Source: Sphagnum compactum
Taxonomy: Eukaryota > Bryophyta > Sphagnopsida > Sphagnales
NCBI GenBank assembly: GCA_965153455.1
Contig: OZ234504.1
Coordinates: 6,820,001-6,884,000 of the forward strand
Length of the DNA stretch: 64,000 nt
Direction of reading: 5' to 3'
In this document: positions 1 through 11,957 of the stretch, one piece after another
How positions within the stretch are numbered: the stretch's first letter is position 1
Layout of the letters: each line of letters begins with the position of its first letter
The notes under the pieces: generated by a model
Database searches by the model: none
Seen by the model: the letters and a program-made list of their open reading frames with translations, nothing else
Told to the model about the DNA's origin: nothing
Position numbers and translations under genes: made by a program

Positions 1-474
1 GGATGAGCTGTAGTAGTTGCTGTAAGTAAATGTGTACACTCGCCTCCACTCCTTCCTCCACATTCTGGAAACCCCTGGATATTGATAGCCTTATTCAAGC
101 TGCATTGCTTAGCCTACCAAGGTAAGGTAGCAGTAGAACTTTCCACAAGAAGGTCAATTTTGATGTTAACTCCTTAATAAGGAAAGGTGATTGCTGGCAT
201 TCAGGATCAGTAAATAGAACCCCTAAGCAATGAGAAATACTGGCTCAATACAGTTTTGCCCACTGTTCTAAGGGAAGTCTTTAATTAAAAATTAAAGCAG
301 AGCTGATGAAACCCACAAGTTCCTGTCACATTTTCCTAGTCACAAACAGGCTGGTTTCTCTTCACACATACATGGTCCAAGCACAAATATTAATGTGATT
401 GCACAGGGCAACTCCAAAGAAACATGTAAGCTTATGAAACAAATGTTGTGTTGGTTCTGGCAAAACAAAATATC

Positions 475-765
475 CATGAACTTACATAAAACTCTCCTCA
501 ACAACAATTTGAAGGTAACCCAACAATGAGTGCAGTCTTAACCTTATGAGAGTCCCTCATAAAGTGTCAGACCATCACCTTCATCACAAATAGCAGCAAC
601 AAGCTGCCATGACTACCCACTGCCTTCATCAGCTCGTGACAGTGGGTGTAGATAAGTATATAATAATCAGCCCTAAATCTGGGCAAATCATCATACAAAA
701 TATGTGTCCTGAGTCTCTCACATTTCTGGAAGCAATGGGAAGGCTCAGTCATGGTGCCTGGCAAA
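475..765. repeat. Dispersed repeat family, copy 1
   Basis: Shares ordered blocks with the copies near 785, 22,780, 32,150 and 36,005: TTGAAGGTAACC, ACCTTATGAG, CATAAAGTGTCAGACCAT, AAGCTGCCATGACTA, CATCAGCTC, GTAGATAAGTATATAATAA and a final CTCAGTCATG. No protein-coding potential and no obvious terminal inverted repeats. The class is unknown; a SINE or MITE relic is possible. Confidence 0.6.
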
Positions 766-784
766 ATTTTGTAAATCACAAAAT

Positions 785-1075
785 AACTCTGGCCAATACT
801 TTATGAGTGACACTCATAAAGTATAAGATCATGGCCTCATCATGAATGGCACTGACTGATAGCTGTTTTTCCTCGGCCCCTTGATCAGATCTAAAGAGTG
901 GGTGTAGACAAGTATGTAAGGAACTGGTTAAGCTGTGCACAACAAATGCAAAAATCTTCATCCCAAGCATCTGTCACACTTCCAGAAGCAACATGATTCC
1001 TAGCACTCTAAGAAGGAAGACTAAGTCATGATTCCTAGCACTCTAAGAAGCATAGCTAACAAATAAGGCAGTAGT
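785..1075. repeat. Dispersed repeat family, copy 2, with internal 35-bp duplication
   Basis: Directly follows copy 1 in the same orientation and matches it more loosely (TTATGAGTGACACTCATAAAG, GTGGGTGTAGACAAGTATGT, CACTTCCAGAAGCAAC). The tail CATGATTCCTAGCACTCTAA occurs twice, starting at 992 and 1027. The second copy runs into AGCATAGCTAACAAATAAGG, which matches the tail of the 32-kb copy (AGAGATAGCTAATCAG). Confidence 0.5.
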
Positions 1076-1173
1076 AGGCTAATTCAAGACAGTGGAACCT
1101 AGGGCTCAGGGAGGTGTAACATTCTTGACCATGGTTTGTTTGCACACATCACAGAATGGCTGACATGACATAC

Positions 1174-4100
1174 CTCATAGCGGCACTTTTCAACAGAGAC
1201 AAGAATGCCCTCCCTGCAGTCGATTTCACCAAACAACATAATGACTTGAGAATCTTGGGGAAGACTCTCCATGGCAGTTTGGAAGGCAACTTTGGGATAA
1301 AAACGGCTTTCTTCCCTGAGATGCCACACTTTTAAGCCTGTCACTAGTAATGGCACAAGGAGGCGGGCTTCCTCCCTCAGCTGCACTGTCCTCCATGCAG
1401 CTGACAGGCAATGGCTATCTCCAGCCAAGTACAGGGGCCTTAGCTGCTCTCGAGAGGGCAGTGGCAGGGGTATTGGATACTCTTGCAGAATCTGAACCAC
1501 AGATATGCCAATGTCTTTGGTGTCTTGCACAGAATGCCTTCCCCTAGCTAACTATGAAAAAGATCACATAAAATTTGGACAGAAAGAACTGGGATGTCCA
1601 TAACAAGGTCAATAAACCCAATCGGAAACTGATTTTTACAACCTAAGAATATAAAGAAACTGCTTCGTTTTGTTTATTGGTATTTGGCAGATATATCGAC
1701 CATTGGAGCTCTGAAAAGTTAATTTTAGCAGAGTTTAGGACAATTCTTGCTAGAGCCCTGCAGTGAGCCAAGTGTACTAGGTTGCTTGGGAGAAACCTGA
1801 TGGATGCATCCAAAGTATGCTGCTTCATTCCGCACCAGTGTGCGATGCAGGGGCACTATTGATGTCAATACTGCTGACTCCACCAGGACTGCCAGGCTCT
1901 TAGAACGTTGGAGGGCGCCACCTAGGTACAGTATCTTGACAATGACAAACAAGATGGCTAGGGTGTCCAATTGGTCGCCTGAATACATCACCTTTGGATC
2001 ACGATCTGCCAGATTTGCTCTTTCTGCTCCATTTGCACCTCTCTGTCATGCAAGGAACTTTTGCAGTCATATGGTTTGCTACTTATGCCTTTGTACAAAG
2101 ATTGGCCTTCATTCCTTTACCAATGTCATTGGTCAGCAAAAGTGCATGTAACATTTACATCTGTATCCAGAGAGGAGATCTGCTTATACAGCTTGCAAGA
2201 AGGATTCAATGCCCAGGACCACTGTCTGTCTTACAATAATACCTAGAGTAAAACCACCCACTGCAGGACCTTGTCATCTGAAGAAATAAGGCAGTGGCTG
2301 AGAGCTTGATAAGATTTATCTTGAACAAGCCCTGGTACTCATCATTTTGTGCCATAAAAAGGAGTGAAGTATTCTCGGAAGAGATAATCACTGTACCTCT
2401 TCATCCCCTGGTGGCTGACCATCCAATCTCAGCAACTCTGCTCCCATACAATGCCTAACCCGGCTTTCATTATCTGCTATAGGTAGACCGACTAGATAAG
2501 GCTCAACATCACTGCCATCCACCACCACAACGAAGATAATGAACCTTTGCATGAATGTGGTACATCTTGTCCAGGTTATGACACTAAGCTAACAAAGCCC
2601 ATCTGATCCTTCAACACACAGTACTCAGTCATAAATCACAGCCACTCCTGGTTCAAGCATGTCAGAGCAAAAGTGATGACTCTTAACTCTTGAAGAACAG
2701 GATTGCAAGCACACCAAAGAGGTTAGCAGTCAAGGAGACTGAAGTTGTATGTACATCTAAGCACCTGACAATTTCAATAAAGCAGCAAAATGACTCCCTT
2801 CAAGATCCAAAAATGTGCATCTATGCAATGTACCTTAATTGAAGCCCACCAACATGAAAATCTGGAAGGTTGTGGCAGAAAGCTGTTGCTTTGTCCAGAG
2901 CACTTAAATATTTGTTGGAGACCTGACATGGACCCAAATAAAAGTCAGTGCTCAGTTGAAAGACATCCTCCATGTAAAATTCATGGCATGCACCAGCACA
3001 ATGAGGTCTGTCAGAAAATAAAGACTATCTCAACCAAAAAGCTCCAGATCACCACTTCAAGATAGTAAAACAAGTAAATGGCAACTATAAGAGTGTATCA
3101 AGTTTGTGACAAGAAGAGGAGCAGGTTGTGAGGCAAGTTCGGTGACAAGTGTGATATAGACAATTGCCATAACCATGTGACAAGAATGCCAGCATTGTCA
3201 GCCAAGGAAAAAATCATAGACTATTGCATCAACAACCAATTTTATTGTAAAGACCACCAACCTCCAAAAGATGTATCAAGTTGAGGACGTAACTAGGCTT
3301 GCATGGTGTCAGGGATAGTGCCAGCTCATACAACTGTGTGGCTTCATCAATTGCTGTAAAATCAAGCAACTTGGCTTCAAGATGTGCCAACATTCATATG
3401 TATTTGGTGTACAATGTTAACCGAACTCCTCCCAATTACACAACAGCTGGTGGACACAATACGAGGCCAGCTCTGTACCTCCAAAGTCTTTGATGCAGGA
3501 AGCTAGGGCAGCCACAGCTGGAGAGTTTGCTGGCTCAAGTGACAGTTGTCGTTTCAGAATATCCATGCCTACATAGAATGCTGAAATTGTGAGACTCAAA
3601 CTCAATTTGTGTCTCATATTCAATTACTAAGTGTGGGACATTAATGTGAATACTGTGAAGCGACCTCAATATTCACAACTAAGTCAAATGTGAGAGGAGG
3701 TATGGCTTGCATCTTAATTTCACCACTTTTTGCAGAGATTGAGTGGTGAATTTCTATTTAAACCATTGCACCTGTATTGCTATAGTTGTGATGAAAGGAT
3801 GATTAAATTTACAGACTTGATGATTTTGTAGTATCAAGAATCAGCTCCATGAGAGCATCCACTCAAAACCACAATATAAAAGAGTGCACTGCAGTTGGGA
3901 AGCAAATGCAATGACCAGCAGAGAGACATTACAGTGATGTGAAGTATTGGTAAAAAATAAGGTGCTCTTGGACCAACATCAATTGCACATCAACTGTATT
4001 TTTCATAGCTCACAAGCCCAACCAACCTTGTGGTTGTTGCAGGGCACGGGTGATATGAGATCGCACATCCCTGTTTTCTGCACCCCACCACAACTGCATC

Positions 4101-7100
4101 CGCTTGATTCACTCTTTACTCTCTACCATCTTTTGTGGGAACATTGAAGAGAACCCTTAAGATCCGACAATGAGGTTATTAAGGTAACTCACCAGGCATT
4201 GCAACCAGAAGCTTCAATAAAATTTGCAGAGCATCATTTGTGAAACCTGTCCCCACAGTTGACACATTGAAAACTTCAAAATCCAGTTGATAGTTCTAGT
4301 GTGCTGCCATGCTGCCACTTAGAAAATGCAGATTACAACTGAATGCAAACCTAATGTCCAAACATGGATACCAAGACCTTGAAGTCAAAAGAGGATGTAA
4401 ACTGTGTACCATGTCCAAGGGCCAGTAAACTGTACTCATACAAGGCACCCCAGTGCGACGGATCATCTTTCAGTACTGTCTGCTCTCCATGAACCCCACC
4501 AAGATCCATGCCCACATGATTAACAGCATCACCTTCACTTCAAGATGTCATGTAGCAGTCATACACATAATGAGGTAGAGCAATGTCACAATTATCCAGC
4601 AAAATCCTCCACAAAATGAGTTGGAGCCTGGACACAAGGCCATCTATACTTACATGTACACACGAATTAGTCTAAAAGAACCAACACAGATCATACGAAA
4701 TGCATGGCTGTCAAGTGGAATTGAGTACCATAAGCAGATCATAAGCTGTTGCCTCCTCCCCCAGTTTCAAGAAAACTCGAGCTGAAGCAACCTGAAGGCC
4801 AAAGGTTGATCTTCAATGAGTGCTCGATTCAAAATTTTACATCAGTACTGTACTAGAGGACACAATTCCTACATACTGACTATATACCTCCAGGTCACAT
4901 GTATCAGGATATGCTGCAAGATGCTCACCATTAAAATCGAGAAACTGGCTGAGAAAGTTTATAAACCATTCCATGCATTTTGTAGCATCAAAAGAGAACC
5001 AGAAGCAGAACTAAGACCAAATCTGAGAAGTTTGCACAAAGGAATAACTGTGACCTTGTAGCTTCACTAATCACTCTCCAAGAAAGAAATTCATGAATTC
5101 TTGATTGATGGGGGCTAGATGCTAAGATCTTGACAGATGAAAGGTTCAACCAGTCCTCTCTAATTGTAGCATGAAGGGATTGGATTCTAGGACAGCTGTA
5201 ATTGTGCAGGTATTGAAAATTAAATATTCACACATAAAAGAAAGTAACCACTCACAAATGTGCCATGGTTCAACAAGGCCTAAAACATGGTCTCAAATCA
5301 TGCTGTGGGGCTACATAGACCCTAGTGCATCCTACAAAGGTGACTTACTTGCCTTCAAAGACTCTAAACAGACAGCACCCTGCAAGTCTCCAGCAATTGG
5401 ATAATCTACCATCTCCAGAACCAGGCCCACAGCACAATCATAGTGGGCAAGAGCAGCCTCATAATCACCTTTTCCAGAATATGCATCTGCTATCCTGTAT
5501 GTAGATAACAACAAGCAGTCATGTGAGATATGGATGTCTCGCCTGACTATAAGAGTAGGAATCGTTACAGAATGCCCACAGAATTCCAAGCAAAGTAGTA
5601 CCTTGCATGAAACAGAGCATCATTTGGATATACAACCACACCCCGCTGCAGCCATCTCATTGCCTCATCAAACTTGCAGACAGCCAATGCCATTGACCCT
5701 GATCATAGAGAGACTGTCAAGACTCTATCCACACAGATACAGAGTCATTTTGCAGGGGGTTTCTGACAGAACACTCTTGAATGCAACTTGTGAGAAGTAA
5801 GAAGTAAAATCAAACAATTGCCAGTTCAATCATTCTGTTGAGAAAGACTACATACCAAGTCCTCGCAGGCAAATCCTCTGATCAGGTACAATGTTAAGCA
5901 CCTCCCTAAAAAGCTTGCCTGCACACTGCCCACCGAATACGTGCCTCACATTTTGTAGCCAGCTCTCCCCATACATACCACAGCTTGATGTACCTCCTCA
6001 TCAACCATGCTGGCAATTGAACCAGGCGAAGATGATAAAACAAGAATAACCAAGGCTAGATGTGTTCCTCACCTTGCCACAGAGGACAGCCTGATTCTGC
6101 TCTCTTTGTGGCAAGTGCTGAAGAGAACACAATGGATATCCTACCAGTGCCAAATCTTGAGCTTTCCCTTCTTATGCTCAACTGGTTTAAAGGAAAAATG
6201 GAAATTGGTCAAACATATTGTTGTTCTGAGCATCACCTTGTAGTTCTTGGCCCGTTGTGCTTCAAGAGCACTTGACAGTACTTCCCATGGCACTTCTAGA
6301 CACTTCAGCAAAACAAAGCTATCAAAATGCATGCAGTTACACAGAGCTCCTTCAACAGCTGTTATAAGGTTTCACCCTTCAGGACAGGCTAAATGGTTCC
6401 ATGAAACAGCCAACACCGTACAATCAGAGAATGAGAATTTGGCAGAGCATTATTACAAAGCCCATTTAGTGAAGTAATCCTCATTGGTACAAGTATGGGC
6501 ATAGTACAGATGGCATCTCATCAAAACACAATGATGCTAGACTTTACAGAGGTGACTTCATGCTCCATGACCACCTTGTTTTGTTGCTTTGCAGAAGCAA
6601 TCTCCACTTTCTCTGCAGACAACACAAAACCTTAGCTTCTGCCACTAAATTATAGCCCAAGAGATGGCACTCAATTGTTGGGCAAACAGATCCACATATC
6701 GAACAATGGTGAGGCCAGTACCTTCAGGAGATAACGAAGTGGCACGCAACTCTGGAGCCCGAAGCTCTATAAACAGATCAGACCTAAAAACAGAAGAAAT
6801 GAAAATACAGGCAGAAGTTGAGGAGTGTACTTTGGCAAACTGTGAAGTGACACATTTTTGAGAGTGCAAACAGGAGAAATGATATTACACACCAACAACT
6901 CTTCAGAAACACCATTTTTTTGATAAGCCAGTCAACAAGGATGACATACCTGTTCTTGGCAACCTTCTTGAGCACCATTGACCTCATAAGAGGCTTATGC
7001 CTGCATCATGGAAAAGAAGAAAAACGTCTCAATGAAGCAGGATAATTTACCAGATTTGTTGGCCCCAAAAATCTTGACACCAACAGGATCTGAATTGTAC

Positions 7101-7759
7101 CGTTCACTGAATACTTCAATGCAGGACAGATCCAGCATGTGCTGCAGGCCATACTGCAGATCAACCATCATCCATCCAAAAAACAAACACATTAGGTTAC
7201 AATGAGAAAATTTGTAGCCATTTTGCTCAAACCACATTTCTATCTATCTATTTGCAGAGATAACTCCACAACAACACTTTGAAGGTAACAAAAATAAGAA
7301 TCCAGATTCCAATTCCTCCAACCGTAAGGACCACATACCTTTGCACGATAAGCTGTTGCGAAATCCTGCCAGTCCACAATCCCCCTCCCCACAAATTAAG
7401 AACTATCAAGGATAACGTATTAGATTCAAATTATCTCTCTCTAATAAACCCAAAAACCAAATCTGATTCATCGAGGTTTCGACAGTCCAAGAACCAAACC
7501 ATTTTCTACAAAATCCTCCCAAAAATGAATGACACATTTCAAGCAATTTGTGCACCGGACATTCTTCGCGATGCGGTTTGGTCGGAGGAGGTCACTGAAT
7601 ATCGTATGCATATGAAATTACCTATCGACAGAAGCCATGCAGCATGGAAAGTGGACAAACCTGGGCAAGTTGAGCGACAGTAAGAAGCGGATCCAACTTC
7701 GCGATGTACGTGAACTCCGGATGACCTTGATAATGCACGTACACTTTCTCGCTCTCCAT
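1174..7759 (-). CDS. Tetratricopeptide-repeat protein with C-terminal GDSH/SGNH-like domain (3' partial)
   Basis: Multi-exon gene read right to left. The start is the ATG at 7757-7759, opening MESEKVYVHYQGHPEF. Exons I trust: 7661-7759, 7339-7365 (27-nt microexon), 7051-7153, 6722-6783, 6575-6612, 6237-6302, 5856-5918, 5602-5698, 5379-5494, 4729-4781, 3479-3568, 1797-2005 and about 1174-1530. Parts near 6950-7000, 5930-6130 and 4929-5000 look coding, but their junctions are unresolved. Exons 5856-5494 join in frame into TPR-like helices (FDEAMRWLQRGVVVYPND, then YEAALAHYDCAVGL). The last visible exon carries AGDSHCLSAAW and LFGEIDCREG, which resemble block I (GDS) and a later block of SGNH-type folds. 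TPRs usually bind protein partners; the terminal domain might be enzymatic or only structural. The junction between 7051-7153 and the next candidate exon is one base out of frame in every splicing I tried. The cause could be mis-splicing on my part, an indel, or decay. Confidence 0.6.
7250..7292. repeat. Fragment of the dispersed repeat family
   Basis: TTTGCAGAGATAACTCCACA followed by ACAACACTTTGAAGGTAAC matches the left part of the copies at 475 and 32,150. It lies in an intron of the TPR gene, between the exons at 7153 and 7339. Confidence 0.45.
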
Positions 7760-8170
7760 TTTGGTTTGTGTTTTTTTTCTTTGCAATCGGAATACAAGTG
7801 CAACAACAAGAAACGGCGCATCCCACACGACGATACAAAAAGTTTACCGCATTCGTAAACTCTTCAAACTGCATCTAGATCCCTGATGTCCCCTGCGCAT
7901 TTAGAACTCAAAACTGCTTATCGATCCATTCTCAGGGCCTGCCTCGGCTCCACAACAGCATCTCGATCGATTCTCCGACGAGAAAGATGGATGGTTTGGA
8001 ACCCAAAACGGGTGCGAAGATTTGTGTGTGTGGGTGTGTGTGTTTTGCGTGTAGGTTAAAAGCCCCAAATTAAGGTCGTTTCCGAAATAGGGGCCTAGAA
8101 TGAGGCCGTCGCCAAGTCTGGCACCGCATTTTGGGTACCATGTCCCCAACTAGGGTTTCTTTTAATGATT
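7760..8170 (-). promoter_or_regulatory. 5' leader and promoter of the TPR gene with telo-box-like site
   Basis: Upstream of the TPR start the base composition is mixed, before the DNA becomes extremely AT-rich beyond 8170. On the minus strand AAACCCTAG (complement near 8151-8158) resembles the telo-box found in promoters of plant housekeeping genes. A GT microsatellite lies near 8022-8044. No clear TATA box was identified. Confidence 0.35.
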
Positions 8171-10040
8171 TTGTGATATACCCAAAGTGGCGATCATCCA
8201 GAAAATAATTTAGCCAAATCTGGCTACGTACCAGATATGAAAGTAGGAAAAGAAACAGAATCCTTCTATATTCTGGGCTATCTACTAAATCACATAACTC
8301 ATTATCTGAATTCAGAGAATTAATCATTTATTATCTGATTTTTAAATTATTTATTAACTGATTTCAGATAACTAGTCATTTATTAACTAAATTTAAAATT
8401 TTCTTTATTTATTTTATGAATTTAGATAATTAATTATCTGAATTAACTAATGAACTAATTATTGAGTTAACTGATTACTTTAGATTAATAGTTCATTACT
8501 TAGTCTAATTAATTCATTCATAATAATTAATTTAATTAAGTATTAATTAATAGTTAATAAATTTGTTACCAAATTTTCATTATTAAATATTAAACATGAA
8601 ACTATTTATGTATTATCTATTTAAATAAGTTTAAATTAACTAACTAGCATTACTTTTTTATTAACTAATCAATTAATTAATGGTAATCATTCATGAACAA
8701 TTATTAATTAGTGTAACAATTTATGATTCAAACTTCAAATTAATGAATTAAATTTTTTGAAATAACTAACTAAGTAATCAATTATTATATAATGGTTAGT
8801 ATTAATTAACATCTGATCAACTAATTGTGTAACATTAAATATCTCATACAATTTGTACTAAATAATGAATTAGTTGATAATAATTATTTATCAATAATTT
8901 ATATTTGTTTTATATGATGATTATATAATATGACCTTGCCACTATTATTTAATTCATATTTTGAAAGACATGGTATTTTTTAAACAAATTATATAAAATG
9001 AAAATGAATTTTTTTATTTTAATATGCTCATAATATGAGCAAATATATGCCTATATACCTTAAATATAAATTAAATATCTTAATATTCATGAATACAAAT
9101 TAAATATGTTTAATATACCTTGAATATGAATTAAATATATTTAAATATGTAAAAATACATTTAAAGTATGTTTAATACACATTGAATACAAGTTAAATAT
9201 ATTCTTAATGTAATCCACAATATGTTAATGTACATTAAATGTATAAGCACACCTTAAAATATAATCAATTTGTAATTAATTTTGCAACTAAATGAACATG
9301 GGAGCTTATTTTTGGATGAAAATTTCAAGAAGTTAATCAAGATGAAAGGATGTGCAATTTCGTAATTACATCATAGTCACAAAAATAAGAGCAAATTTAA
9401 AAATATGATGAATATTTATAAAAATGATAAAACATAGTTGCAAATAACAAATAATTGCATGTAATCACAAATTGGATGGTTATGTAATACAAGTTTTTTA
9501 ATAATGTTTGGTTCACATGCATCCTTCTAACTATGAATTTCGTTAAGAAATATCCAGTGGCACCTATGGTTTTGGGAAACGCCATGTTTGTTAAAAATAA
9601 CAACAAAAAGAATTGCATTATGACAAACCATGTTTTGACAACTCTTACTGGTAGACATTTGAGCAAGGTATATTTGACATTCTCAAGAACTTTATGCAAC
9701 CTCTCTTACATATTTGGCTTTTTGGGCATAATTTGGCACAACTAATTAAACTTTATCATGTTCAAACATTTTATTCAATGTCCCATTCCTTTCATTTTCA
9801 TCTAACTTATGTTTCGCATTAATTAACTCATTCACAAATTTATCAACAAGTGATTGACATTTTCTCCACCTAGGAAGCCTATGGGCTACTTCAAAATATG
9901 AACTACTTATTTCACATTGATTTTCATATTTTAGGTGCACCCCTAAGTTCTTTGCCTTTTGTGGAGTCCTTTGTTACAAAAGCTTTCCAAGAGGATCTTA
10001 ACACCATAACTAGTCTCCCTATGTTAGCAAATTCATAGGC
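8171..10040. other. AT-rich spacer, no gene seen
   Basis: Dominated by TTAATTAA-like low-complexity sequence. Around 9050-9245 a degenerate unit of roughly 30 bp with the core GAATA(C/T)AAATTAAATAT recurs several times. Short open frames at 9397-9940 have asparagine/lysine/isoleucine-rich compositions typical of AT-rich noise. Confidence 0.5.
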
Positions 10041-11275
10041 AATTTTTACAATCTTTTTGTTTTATTATGCCCTACGCCCATGCTATTTACTCCATATTGT
10101 ATACGTTTCTCCAAGTATTTTGCAGTGTTATGCTGAATTTGATATTCATCTCATGACTACATTGGAGAAATTATTAAGCATTGGATCTTTTGGCATTTCA
10201 ACAAGTGTTTTGGCTTGTTGTCATCAAGTCATTTTGCCAGTTTTTTTTAGAGGATTAGGCCTTCCTTTAGCGGTTCAACTTGTTGCCCCCACTTTTTTAA
10301 GATGTTGGGCTCTGGCTCTAATCACTCCTACACTTGTCATTTCCAATGAAATGATCACCCTATTCTTCTTGATGCAGTGGATCATGTTGAAGTGGCTCAT
10401 GTTGAGATTGGCACGTTTCCTTCTAACTAACTTTGCAGGATACTTGAACTTTATTGCCTCAAGCTTCTGTTCGCACATTCCCCCCTTCAAGTGTATCATG
10501 CTTTAGTCATATCTTCAACGGCAAGCTTCCTTGATGGATCGTTTTATTGAACAAGAGTTCGCCACACTTTTAATAAAGGTTCCTTCAGACACCATTTGAG
10601 CATGTTTTTGATCTTGTGTTGGTCTAGGTGAAGGGCTTGGTTATTAACTTGTCCCACCACACCTGCATTTCAGTTGTTTTCAGTTCACTTCCTTACAATT
10701 TTATGTACTCACGTAAGTTTGCCCCACCTTATAGTCACACTCCTTTCACATTGCTAGTGTTGCCATACAATCGATGCTTTGGGTACCCACTTACTTTCAT
10801 GCCCATGTGGGAGTGAACGCATTGCAACCCATGATACTCTTTGGGATATTGTTCACTTACTTTCATGCCCATGTGGGAGTGAGCGCATTGCAACCCATGA
10901 TACTCTTTGGGATATTGTTGCATCTACTCCTTTGGAGAGCAAGGCACATGATCAAGAAAAGGTTTCCCACCTTCTCTTTTGTCACACCTAACATAGAGTC
11001 GATATTCTTTTTAGTAGAGACGGATTTTGGATTTTGGACTTTTGCTGATGTCATGATTGCTAACCCAACTCGCCTAGATATAATTCAGCATGCATCATCT
11101 TCAACAACACATGCGACGACAACTATGGACCAAGAGAAAACCCGGTCATATGTGGCCCACGCCACAAGAAATGATTTCATTCCTTTGGTCATAGAGGCTT
11201 ATGATTGTTTGCATTCCTGTTTTGATTCATTCTTGACTTGTGGTGTGCAAGCCACTATAGCTTGTCATCAATGAG
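10041..11275 (+). mobile_element. Decayed non-LTR retroelement (reverse transcriptase tail plus nuclease-like domain)
   Basis: Three segments in different frames together look like the C-terminal half of a plant retroelement polyprotein. At about 10,236-10,340 a frame reads FFRGLGLPLAVQLVAPTFL, like the segment after the reverse transcriptase fingers and palm. At 10,779-10,991 CPCGSERIATHDTLWDIV resembles the cysteine/histidine knuckle and the start of a restriction-like endonuclease. At 10,990-11,274 another frame gives FADVMIANPTRLDIIQHA and DFIPLVIEAYDCLHSCFDSF, a conserved block of the same polyprotein family. Frame changes between the segments and a 66-bp tandem duplication show it is dead. 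Assignment is from recognition of family motifs, without any search. Confidence 0.6.
10788..10919 (+). repeat. 66-bp tandem duplication inside the retroelement remnant
   Basis: Two copies (10,788-10,853 and 10,854-10,919) differ at one base (GTGAACGC versus GTGAGCGC). The unit is 22 codons long, so the knuckle motif CPCGSERIATHD is duplicated in frame. Confidence 0.9.
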
Positions 11276-11877
11276 CCTCTTTAGTTCAAGCAAAGCTTAT
11301 CTCTTATTATGGACATCGTGTGTATTATTGCCCTACAACATGCACAAGCCATCGCGATCCTTCAACGTGCTGTCACACTTGGGTGAGGTTCCTCATCTCT
11401 TCTGCACATTGCTGCTACCAATGCACCTCATGTCTAAACAAACACCCCTCTAATTTTATTGACTTCTATTTTATTAGTGTCTTCTAATAAGACACACTAG
11501 GGTTTAGAGTCCATGTTATGCATGTTATGAACACACTAGGGTTTTATTAGAGTCCATGTTATGCATGTTATGAACACACTAGTGTTTATGTTTTGCATCT
11601 AATAGCATCTTGATCATTCCATTTGATTATGTTTTCTGTTGACTATTGTCACGTTGTACTTTTGGTGGATGGGGCCCCATCCCCTACTTTTTCTATACAG
11701 GGTTTTCCCTATTGTCACAGTCTTTGCATTGTTTTGTGAAGAGAGAACAAGCCTTTACCCGGCAGAAAAAGGCAGTAGCTTAACCATTACAAACGTTACT
11801 TAGTACCTATTCAACCAATTCCAACGGCAGAATCAGTCACCCTGCCTGCCGATCGATTCCGCGGCCTCGTCGGCTCC
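11276..11877. other. Spacer upstream of the histone deacetylase, with tandem 43-bp repeat
   Basis: No gene. At 11,492-11,590 the block GAGTCCATGTTATGCATG followed by TTATGAACACACTAG occurs twice with a 43-bp offset, and a third partial CACACTAG-TGTTTATG follows. A segment at 11,719-11,752 (GTCTTTGCATTG, GAAGAGAGAACAAG) is echoed at 11,978-12,008 in the 5' leader of the next gene, which suggests an old duplication of leader sequence. Confidence 0.6.
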
Positions 11878-11957
11878 GTCCAATTCTGCCTTATAACACG
11901 TGCCGAAAGAGGAGCTTGTCCAATTCTGCCCTATAAAATGTACCGAAAGAGAAGCTT
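11878..11957 (+). promoter_or_regulatory. Tandemly duplicated core promoter of the histone deacetylase gene
   Basis: Two 40-bp copies (11,878-11,917 and 11,918-11,957) share GTCCAATTCTGCC, the TATA-like block and CCGAAAGAG.AGCTT. Copy 1 carries TTATAACACGTGCC, which contains a G-box CACGTG at 11,897-11,902. Copy 2 carries CTATAAAATGTACC, a better TATA box (TATAAAA, 11,932-11,938), but has lost the G-box. Copy 2 lies about 150 bp before the start codon, so transcription probably begins near 11,965. Confidence 0.6.

Larger units (their letters stand above)
1..1173. other. 3' flank or intron of the TPR gene, mostly dispersed repeat
   Basis: No exon could be placed here. The last visible exon of the minus-strand TPR gene ends at 1174 with a good donor, so at least one more exon should lie further left, probably outside the window. 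About 475-1075 is filled by two copies of a dispersed repeat that recurs elsewhere in the window. The short open frames here fall inside the repeat and are not convincing genes. Confidence 0.5.

Noticed and set aside
6575-6720. Apparent frameshifts in the TPR gene (YVDLFAQQLSAISW to VAEAK to SAEKVE)
   Set aside because: A normal intron from 6721 to 6613 (AAG|GTACTG ... CTGCAG|AG) joins SLSPE to EKVEIASAKQQNK in frame, so no frameshift is needed there.
9397-9940. Overlapping open frames on both strands in AT-rich DNA
   Set aside because: Composition and lack of motifs fit random AT-rich sequence; a decayed element cannot be excluded but is unsupported.
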